Part shown: positions 30,494-37,913 of the stretch, one piece after another
Layout: every line of letters begins with the position of its first letter
Position numbering within the stretch: position 1 is the first letter of the stretch
Source: Caulobacteraceae bacterium
Lineage (GTDB): Bacteria; Pseudomonadota; Alphaproteobacteria; Caulobacterales; Caulobacteraceae
Direction: 5' to 3'
Length of the DNA: 64,000 nt
NCBI GenBank assembly: GCA_028290905.1
Contig: JAQGIW010000110.1
Location: 1-64,000 of the forward strand
Position numbers and translations under genes: made by a program
The notes under the pieces: model-generated
Told to the model about the DNA's origin: nothing
The model's input: only the letters and a program-made list of their open reading frames with translations
Database searches by the model: none

Positions 30494-31825
30494 ATGGACT
30501 CCACCAACATCCCGCGGACCCTGCCTCGCTTTTCGGCGACCTTCGATCCCCACACGCTTTCCGAGATCCGCCGGGCCGCGGCGACCGGCATCTACGACAT
30601 CCGCGGCGGAGGCGCGAAGCGAGCCCTGCCGCACTTCGATGACCTGCTGTTCCTCGGCGCGTCGATCTCGCGTTATCCGCTCGAAGGTTATCGCGAGAAG
30701 TGCGCCACCGACGTCTGGCTTGGCGGTCGCCATGCCTCCAAGCCGATCCACCTGAAGATCCCGATCACCATCGCCGGCATGAGCTTCGGCTCGCTCTCGG
30801 CCCAGGCCAAGGAGGCGCTCGGCCGCGGTGCCACCATCGCCGGCACCTCCACCACGACCGGCGACGGCGGCATGACGGCGGAGGAGCGCGGCCAGTCGCA
30901 GATCCTGGTCTACCAGTACCTGCCATCCCGCTACGGCATGAACCCGGACGACCTGCGCAAGGCCGATGCGATCGAGATCGTCGTCGGGCAGGGGGCCAAG
31001 CCTGGCGGCGGCGGCATGCTGCTCGGCCAGAAGATCTCCGACCGCGTCGCCGAGATGCGGACATTGCCCAAGGGCATCGACCAGCGCTCCGCCTGCCGCC
31101 ATCCCGACTGGACGGGTCCGGACGACCTCGAGATCAAGATCGAGGCCCTGCGCGAGACCACCGACTGGGAAAAGCCGATCTACGTCAAGATCGGCGCGAC
31201 GCGGCCCTATTACGACGTAGCCCTGGCGGTGAAGTCGGGCGCGGACGTCGTCGTCCTTGACGGGATGCAGGGCGGCACCGCCGCCACCCAGGACGTGTTC
31301 ATCGAGCATGTCGGCATCCCGATCCTGGCGGCGATCGGGCCGGCCGTGAAGGCGCTGCAGGACCTCGGCATGCATCGCAAGGTGCAGCTCATCGTCTCCG
31401 GTGGCATCCGCAGCGGGGCGGACGTCGCCAAGGCGCTGGCGCTGGGCGCCGACGTCGTCTCGATCGGCACGGCGGCGCTGGTCGCGCTCGGCGACAACGA
31501 TCCGGCGCTGGAGGCCGAGTACAACGCCATCGGCGCGACCGCCGGCGCCTATGACGACTGGCACGAGGGCCGCGATCCGGCCGGAATCACCACCCAGGAC
31601 CCGGCGCTGACGGCGCGGCTGGATCCCGTCGCGGCGGGGCGGCGGTTGGCCAACTATCTGGCCGTGCTGACCCTGGAAGCGCAGACCATCGCCCGCGCCT
31701 GCGGCAAGAGCCACCTGCACAATCTGGAACCCGAGGACCTCGTCGCCCTGACCATCGAGGCGGCGGCGATGGCGGGGGTGCCGCTCGCCGGGACCGACTG
31801 GATCCCCGGCAAGACCAAGTTCTGA
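30494..31825 (+). CDS. glxD: FMN-binding glutamate synthase-like protein (GlxD / MgsC-like)
   Basis: MSFGSLSAQAKEALGRGATIAGTSTTTGDGGMTAEER...GAKPGGGGMLLGQKIS...VVVLDGMQGGTAATQ. Confidence 0.93.
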   Translation: MDSTNIPRTLPRFSATFDPHTLSEIRRAAATGIYDIRGGGAKRALPHFDDLLFLGASISRYPLEGYREKCATDVWLGGRHASKPIHLKIPITIAGMSFGSLSAQAKEALGRGATIAGTSTTTGDGGMTAEERGQSQILVYQYLPSRYGMNPDDLRKADAIEIVVGQGAKPGGGGMLLGQKISDRVAEMRTLPKGIDQRSACRHPDWTGPDDLEIKIEALRETTDWEKPIYVKIGATRPYYDVALAVKSGADVVVLDGMQGGTAATQDVFIEHVGIPILAAIGPAVKALQDLGMHRKVQLIVSGGIRSGADVAKALALGADVVSIGTAALVALGDNDPALEAEYNAIGATAGAYDDWHEGRDPAGITTQDPALTARLDPVAAGRRLANYLAVLTLEAQTIARACGKSHLHNLEPEDLVALTIEAAAMAGVPLAGTDWIPGKTKF

Positions 31826-31869
31826 AGCCCTCCGGGCCGCCGAGTCAGCCCCCTGAACGAGATCGAAAC

Positions 31870-33168
31870 ATGCCTCTAGACCTTGCGGCCATCGCCAAAG
31901 AAAAGGGCATCAAGTACTTTTTGATCTCCTACACTGACCTGTTCGGCAATCAGCGGGCCAAGCTGGCCCCGGCGTCGGCGATCGGCGGCATGCAGAAGGC
32001 CGGCGCCGGCTTTGCGGGCTTCGCCACCTGGCTCGACATGTCGCCGGCCGATCCCGACCTGTTCGGCCGGCCCGATCCCGAAAGCCTGATCCAGCTGCCC
32101 TGGAAGCCGGAGGTAGGCTGGCTGGCCGCCGACCTCTGGATGGATGGCAAGCTGGTCGAGCACGGCCCGCGCAATGTGCTCAAGGCGCAGCTGGCGCGCG
32201 CGGCGGCTCTCGGGTTGCAGATGAAGACCGGCGTCGAGTGCGAATTCTTCCTGGTCGCGCCCGACGGCTCGGCCATCGCCGATGGCGCTGATACCCAGTC
32301 CAAGCCCTGCTACGATCAGCAGGCGCTGATGCGGCGCTACGACGTAATCACGGAGATCTGCGACTGCATGCTCGCGCTTGGCTGGGCGCCGTATCAGAAC
32401 GACCACGAGGACGCGAACGGCCAGTTCGAGATGAACTGGCTCTACGACGACGCTCTGGTCACCGCCGATCGCCAGGCCTTCTTCAAGTACATGGTCAAGT
32501 CGCTGGCCGAAAAGCACGGTCTGCGCGCCACATTCATGCCGAAGCCCTTCGTCCATCTGACCGGCAATGGCTGCCACATGCACGTCTCGATGTGGAAGGG
32601 CGCGGCCAACGTGTTCGAGGACGCGGGCAGCGAGAGCGGCCTGTCGCAACTCGGCCTGAACTTCATCGGCGGCGTCATCCATTCCGCCGACGGCCTGGCC
32701 GCGATCCTCAATCCCACCGTCAACAGCTACAAGCGGATCAACGCGCCCCGGACCAATTCCGGCGCCACCTGGGCGCCGAATACGGTGACCTGGACCGGCA
32801 ACAACCGGACCCACATGATCCGCGTGCCGGAGGGCGACCGCTTCGAGCTGCGCCTCGCCGACGGCGCGGTGAATCCGTATCTGATGCCCGCCGCTGTGCT
32901 TGCGGCCGGCCTTGACGGTCTGGAGAACAAGCGCGATCCCGGGCCGCGCCTGGATATCAACATGTACATTGAGGGCCACACGGTCAGCGGGGTGAAGACC
33001 TTGCCGCTCAATCTGCTCGACGCCCTGCGGGCGCTGGACGGGTCCGTCGTTCTCAAGCAGGCGCTGGGCGCGCTCGTACCGGCCTATCTGAAGCTCAAGC
33101 AGGGCGAATGGAACGACTTCTCCAGCCACCTCACCCAGTGGGAGCGGCAGACGAGTCTGGATTGCTGA
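31870..33168 (+). CDS. gmaS: Type III glutamine synthetase / gamma-glutamylmethylamide synthetase-like
   Basis: ECEFFLVAPDGSA, NGCHMHVSMWKG, NRTHMIRVPEGDRFELRLADGAVNPYL; cluster context favours gmaS over glnT. Confidence 0.8.
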   Translation: MPLDLAAIAKEKGIKYFLISYTDLFGNQRAKLAPASAIGGMQKAGAGFAGFATWLDMSPADPDLFGRPDPESLIQLPWKPEVGWLAADLWMDGKLVEHGPRNVLKAQLARAAALGLQMKTGVECEFFLVAPDGSAIADGADTQSKPCYDQQALMRRYDVITEICDCMLALGWAPYQNDHEDANGQFEMNWLYDDALVTADRQAFFKYMVKSLAEKHGLRATFMPKPFVHLTGNGCHMHVSMWKGAANVFEDAGSESGLSQLGLNFIGGVIHSADGLAAILNPTVNSYKRINAPRTNSGATWAPNTVTWTGNNRTHMIRVPEGDRFELRLADGAVNPYLMPAAVLAAGLDGLENKRDPGPRLDINMYIEGHTVSGVKTLPLNLLDALRALDGSVVLKQALGALVPAYLKLKQGEWNDFSSHLTQWERQTSLDC

Positions 33169-33199
33169 TCGGCCGCGAGCGCGAAATTCACTCAAACCC

Positions 33200-33391
33200 T
33201 CGTCGGAACTATCTTGCGGGGGCCCCGATATTGGAAGCTTGCAAGTTTTCCGTGATGCTGGGTCTCGGCATCAGCCAGGAGGAGCTGGCGAACGTCATGG
33301 AGGTGCAGCAGCCGGCCATCTCAAAGCTGGTCCGCCGCCCCGACATGAAGGTCAGCACATTGCGCGACCTGATCGCGGCTATGGGCGGCGA
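33200..33391 (+). pseudogene. XRE/HigA-like antitoxin-type HTH remnant, 3' end removed by IS6 copy B
   Basis: FSVMLGLGISQEELANVMEVQQPAISKLVRRPDMKVSTLRDLIAAMGGE, homology lost exactly at IS left end; no clear start. Confidence 0.65.
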
Positions 33392-34217
33392 GGGTGCTGG
33401 CAGTCTAACGCTAACCTATCTCCGGTTCAGGGCTTTTCGGCCCGCGAAGCGGGGGAGGGGCCGTGCAGCCCATTTCGTTCAAGCGTCACCGGTTCCCACC
33501 GGACGTGATGCGGTACGCCGTGTGGCTGTATTTCCGCTTCACGCTGTGGATCCGCGACGCCGAGGAGCTGCTCGCCGAGCGAGGGATCGACGTCAGCCGC
33601 GAGTCTGTGCGCTGCTGGGTGATCAAGTTCGGGCCCCTGATCGCGGCCAACCTGCGCCGGCGCCGCGGACCGCCCAGCCCTCGTTGGCATCTCGATGAGA
33701 TGGTGGTGAAGATCAACGGCCGGCGCATGTGGCTCTGGCGTGCGGTCGACGACGAGGGCGAGGTTCTGGACATGCTGGTCCAGAAGCGGCGCAACGCCCA
33801 TGCCGGGATGAAGCTTCTGAGGAAGCTGCTCAAGCGCCAGGGGATCCATCCCGAGACGATCACGACGGACAAACTGTCCTCGTACCGAACTGCGATGAGG
33901 AAACTCGGGCTGAAGGACCGTCACCGCCCTGGCGGTATGCGGGCGAACAACAGGGCCGAGAACAGTCACCTGCCAATCCGGCGGCGCGAACGAAAGCAGC
34001 TGAAATTCAAGAGCCAGGGATCCGCCCAGCGCTTCCTCGGCGCCCACGCCGCCATCTATAACACCTTCAACCTTCAACCCCACCTCGTTAGCCGATCGAC
34101 CCTCCGCCGGTTCAGAGCCGCGGCCCACGAGGCATGGGCCGCGGCCACCGCAGCAGCGTGACAACGGGGTGGGGGAGGGGCATCCTGCGCCCTGGCCGAG
34201 TTAAGCTGTCAGTTCCC
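33392..34217 (+). mobile_element. IS6-family insertion sequence (copy B, distinct from copy A)
   Basis: Terminal repeats GGTGCTGGCAGTCTAAC (left) / GGGAACTGACAGCTTAAC (right, reverse complement) around one transposase. Confidence 0.8.
33463..34161 (+). CDS. IS6-family transposase
   Basis: FKRHRFPPDVMRYAVWLYFRFTLWIRDAEELLAERGIDVSRESVRCW...PRWHLDEMVVKINGRRMWLWRAVDDEGEVLD...NNRAENSHLPIRRRER. Confidence 0.95.
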   Translation: MQPISFKRHRFPPDVMRYAVWLYFRFTLWIRDAEELLAERGIDVSRESVRCWVIKFGPLIAANLRRRRGPPSPRWHLDEMVVKINGRRMWLWRAVDDEGEVLDMLVQKRRNAHAGMKLLRKLLKRQGIHPETITTDKLSSYRTAMRKLGLKDRHRPGGMRANNRAENSHLPIRRRERKQLKFKSQGSAQRFLGAHAAIYNTFNLQPHLVSRSTLRRFRAAAHEAWAAATAAA

Positions 34218-34253
34218 TTTGGCGAGATCAAGACCGATCGTGATAATCTTCAT
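34218..34253 (-). pseudogene. IS110-family transposase N-terminal fragment
   Basis: MKIITIGLDLAK then immediately the right end of IS6 copy B; only 12 codons. Confidence 0.45.
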
Positions 34254-34299
34254 GGTGGACGGTTCCTGCTTAGGTGGTGGCTTCAACAACGACCATCCT

Positions 34300-34475
34300 A
34301 TGGCGCATCGACGCCGGACACACGAGGTGGCGCTCCCGGTTGAAGTGGTGGTGAACTGAGCCGTGAGGAGGTCCTCCACGTTGCGCAGGGACAGGGGGTA
34401 CTTCACGTACATCCTCACCACGAGGCGGATCACCTCCGGCGACGAGTTGAAGCAGCGAAACGGGTTGGTCATCCA
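34300..34475 (-). pseudogene. Internally deleted IS6-family transposase remnant
   Basis: MTNPFRCFNSSPEVIRLVVRMYVKYPLSLRNVEDLL (transposase N-term) joined near 34363-34372 to C-terminal SVHHHFNRERHLV. Confidence 0.75.
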
Positions 34476-34751
34476 GCGAACGTAGGGCAGGTCGGTTACC
34501 GACCAGCCAATTGGTCTGACAGTTCCTCGGCTGGGCATTTGGCGGTAGCCGGATACCCATGGTCGAGGAGTGGCTGTTCGGATCGGGCACAACGGGCTAA
34601 GGCGCAGCGGCTCCCGGCGGGCAGCCTGCAGGCAGCACGGGTGTCCCGCCTGGGAACTCGCGCTCGGTGATGCGCGGGGCCGGCTCTGTCTCCCGCGGCT
34701 GCAGCGGGCTATCTTCAGCAGCTTCCAGCGGATGGCGGCGCAAGGTGTTGA

Positions 34752-37655
34752 TTAGCACTTAGGCGAAGGAAGCGAACCACAGGCGTCGAGGAGCTCTCGG
34801 GCAGCGCGCAGATCGACGGTGTCCATACCCTGGGTGAACCGTGTGTAGACCGGGGCAAGCGCGTCGTGGGCGGCGGCGCGGCGCCCCTGGTCCAGCCGCA
34901 AGCGGGCGATCGCCATGGCTGTGCGCAATCCCCAGCCCAAAGCCCCCTGTTGGCGGGCGAGAGCGAGCGACCGATCAAAGCAATCTTCGGCGGCGGCCAG
35001 GTTCGACGAACCCATCTTCGCCAGGAAGACGCCCTTGAGGCGCAGCATTTCCGGCATGTCGAAGGGCGACACGCTTTCGACATCGGACACGGCCTCGTCG
35101 ACCGTCGCCAACGCCTCGTCAAGCCGCCCGCTCATCGCCAGGCCTTCCGCAAGGGCGCCGGTGAAGAGTGGCGCAGATGGCGCGTAACGCCGCGTGCGCA
35201 TGGTTTCCACGCTACCGCGCAGGAGTGGGACAGCGGTCGTGGCGTCGCCCCGGCGGAGGGTGAGATCGCCAAGCAAGGCCTGCGCCACAGCCTGGTAGGG
35301 CGTGAGCGAATGGGTCTGCGCGTCCGAGGCCACTTGCGCAATGATCGCCTCTGCCTCGGGCAAGTTCCCGACCCAGAGGAAGACAAACGCCGCGTAAAAG
35401 CGGGCGACGCACGAGCTTACGGGATCGCCGAGGGAGTCCGCCTCGGCCACGGCATAGCGCGAGGTCTCCACGGCCTCGTCCGCATCCCCGCACGCCCACT
35501 GAGCCCAGGCCAAGGCGCCAAGTGCGCGTATCCGGGGGCTGAGGCCATGGCGCATGAAATCAGCATGCGGGTTGGCGACCGGGCGCCGCCAAGCGCTACG
35601 ACAGTGGATGACCACGCTTCTTTGATCTCCTTCTGTGTGTTGGGAGAGGCCCACCATCCATTCGGCCACCTCAAGCGCCGCCGGATCGGCCATCTTGCGG
35701 GCGACTTCGAGGGCGACGTTCGCCAGCGCGGCTGCGCCGCGATAATCGCCCGACCGATAGTGGTAAAGGTTGAGGCACCCGATCAATCGCAGCTGCTGGC
35801 CGAGCTCGCCGAGCCGTTCGGCCAGGTCCCGCGCCCGCGTGATTGCGGCGAGTGCGGCTTCGCCGTTGCCTTCGGTGAACATCAGCGACAGGCCAAGCAA
35901 GGCCTGTAGCTCCATTTCGATGCGCGGGTCGCCCGCGGCCGCGTCGTATGCGTCGAGCGCCCGTTCGGTCCAGCGGCGGCACTCCGTCAGAAGGGACATG
36001 TCAATAAATAGAGGCGCGGCAGCCGCCGCCAGGGCCGTTCCAACTCCGACGTCGCCCTCGTCCGAGAAGCTCCATTCCAGCGCCGAGCGGATATTGCCGA
36101 GGTGCTCGCCGTAGGCGGTGAACCCGCGCGACTGGGAGAGCGGCTCGGCCTCGGAGCCGATCTGGCCGAGGAAGTCGCGGAAGAACTCGGCATGACGCCG
36201 GGCCGCCATCGTGATTTCACGGGGATCGGCCAGCTTTCCGCGCAAATAGGCGCAGGTCGTGTCCAGCAGTCGGTAACGGCGCTTGCCGTGGTGTGGGTCG
36301 GACATGACCAGAGACTTGGCGACCAGGCTTGCGATGACCTCGATGACCTGGTCGCCGTCAACCTGATCGTCCTGGGCGACAGCCTGGGCGGCCTCCAGCG
36401 CGAAGGCCCCGGTGAGGACGGCCAGCCGCCGCAAGATCGTCCGCTCGAGGTCGGTGAGCAGGTCGAAGCTCCAGTCGAGCGCCGCGTTCAGCGTCTGATG
36501 GCGGGGCAGGGCGGTGCGCCGCCCTTGCCATAGCAGGCTCAGTCGGCTGTCCAGCAGGGCCTCGACCCCCACCACACCGTGGGCGTCAACCCGGCCGGCG
36601 GCCAGTTCGATGGCAAGGGCGATCCCGTCGAGCTTGCGGCAGATGCGCGCCACCGCCGGCGCGTCGGCGTCCAGCAGGGCGAAACGGTCCGAGTCGGCTG
36701 ACGCCCGGTCGGCAAATAGCTGCACGGCCGAAAATCTCAGGGACTCGGCCGCCGTCAGCGCGTCGCTCACCGGCGGGCAGTCCAGCGGCGCCAGCCGATG
36801 CACGTGCTCGCCGTCGATCCGCAGGACTTCGCGGCTCGTCGCCAGGATGTGAACCTCGCCCGCCTGCTCGAAAATCGCCTCGGCCAGCCCCGACACCGTC
36901 TCGATGACATGCTCGCAGCTGTCCAGGATCAGCAGCATCCGCTTGCCGCGCAGGAAGGCGAGCAATCTCGGCAACAGGTCGTCGGAGTTGACGACGACGC
37001 CCAGCGCCGCCGCCAGCGCGCTCGCCGCCAGACCCGGGTCGCTCAGGGACCCCAGATCGGCAAAGCAGACGCTTCCATAGTCCGCGGCATACGCATGGCC
37101 GACCGAGACGGCGACGGTCGTCTTGCCGATGCCGCTGGGGCCGACGATGGTCACGAAGCGCCGGCTCGCCAGCAGCGCGGCGATGGCCGCCACCTCGACG
37201 TCGCGGCCCACCACGCGCCTGAGCCGCGGCGGAATGGTGCGCGTCATGAGGGCCGACCCGGCCTCCGGTGGGCTCTGGGGAGGCAAGGGCCGCGCCATCG
37301 GACGCACGAAGCAATAGCCGCGGCCCGGGACGTTTGTGATGTAGCGCGCGCCGTCGACACCGTCGCCAAGCGCCTTGCGCAGCGCGGTGACGTGGAACCG
37401 GAGGCGTGCGTAGTCGACGAACGTCCGCGGCCAGATCTGATCGGCGAGTTCCTGATTGCTGAGGACTTCGCCCGGACGAGCGGTCAGGGCCACAAGCAAG
37501 TCCAGAGCCCGTCCTCCCAGCGGTACGACGGCGCCGTCTCGCTCCAACAGCCGTTCACCGAGCCGAATTCGGAACGGCCCGAATGCCCTGACCTCGTCGC
37601 CCGCCGGATGATCTGTCATCTTGATACTCGTGTTGCGCGGGCCCTGATTCCGCAT
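34752..37655 (-). CDS. Winged-helix (OmpR-type) DNA-binding / large NTPase-TPR transcriptional regulator, paralog 1
   Basis: 967 aa; N-term wHTH RALDLLVALTARPGEVLSNQELADQIWP...RYITNVPGRGYCF, P-loop VGPSGIGKTTV, ILDSCEHV, C-term repeats. Confidence 0.93.
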   Translation of the reverse strand: MRNQGPRNTSIKMTDHPAGDEVRAFGPFRIRLGERLLERDGAVVPLGGRALDLLVALTARPGEVLSNQELADQIWPRTFVDYARLRFHVTALRKALGDGVDGARYITNVPGRGYCFVRPMARPLPPQSPPEAGSALMTRTIPPRLRRVVGRDVEVAAIAALLASRRFVTIVGPSGIGKTTVAVSVGHAYAADYGSVCFADLGSLSDPGLAASALAAALGVVVNSDDLLPRLLAFLRGKRMLLILDSCEHVIETVSGLAEAIFEQAGEVHILATSREVLRIDGEHVHRLAPLDCPPVSDALTAAESLRFSAVQLFADRASADSDRFALLDADAPAVARICRKLDGIALAIELAAGRVDAHGVVGVEALLDSRLSLLWQGRRTALPRHQTLNAALDWSFDLLTDLERTILRRLAVLTGAFALEAAQAVAQDDQVDGDQVIEVIASLVAKSLVMSDPHHGKRRYRLLDTTCAYLRGKLADPREITMAARRHAEFFRDFLGQIGSEAEPLSQSRGFTAYGEHLGNIRSALEWSFSDEGDVGVGTALAAAAAPLFIDMSLLTECRRWTERALDAYDAAAGDPRIEMELQALLGLSLMFTEGNGEAALAAITRARDLAERLGELGQQLRLIGCLNLYHYRSGDYRGAAALANVALEVARKMADPAALEVAEWMVGLSQHTEGDQRSVVIHCRSAWRRPVANPHADFMRHGLSPRIRALGALAWAQWACGDADEAVETSRYAVAEADSLGDPVSSCVARFYAAFVFLWVGNLPEAEAIIAQVASDAQTHSLTPYQAVAQALLGDLTLRRGDATTAVPLLRGSVETMRTRRYAPSAPLFTGALAEGLAMSGRLDEALATVDEAVSDVESVSPFDMPEMLRLKGVFLAKMGSSNLAAAEDCFDRSLALARQQGALGWGLRTAMAIARLRLDQGRRAAAHDALAPVYTRFTQGMDTVDLRAARELLDACGSLPSPKC

Positions 37656-37913
37656 CAGAGCCCGACCTGGACGAACGTCATCAGTCGCGCCCGTTCGCCC
37701 GCGTCGTCGGTTAGCTCACCGAGCTCGTACGAGCGCAGGATCTTGGACCGGATCTCCTCGGCGTTGGCCAGGGTCTTCAGGCCCAGCACGTGGGCGGCGA
37801 ACCCGTCGTGGCCGAAGTAGCTCGGGCGCACGCCCCTGGCGAGGATCAGGTAATCGAAGTCGATGGCGACCGCCCTGCCTTCCGCGCTGGAGAGTCCCAG
37901 CAAGCGGGCCGCC
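37656..37913 (-). pseudogene. Type II NADH dehydrogenase (FAD oxidoreductase) internal fragment
   Basis: VAIDFDYLILARGVRPSYFGHDGFAAHVLGLKTLANAEEIRSKILRSYELGELTDDAGERARLMTFVQVGL, lacking both ends. Confidence 0.75.
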
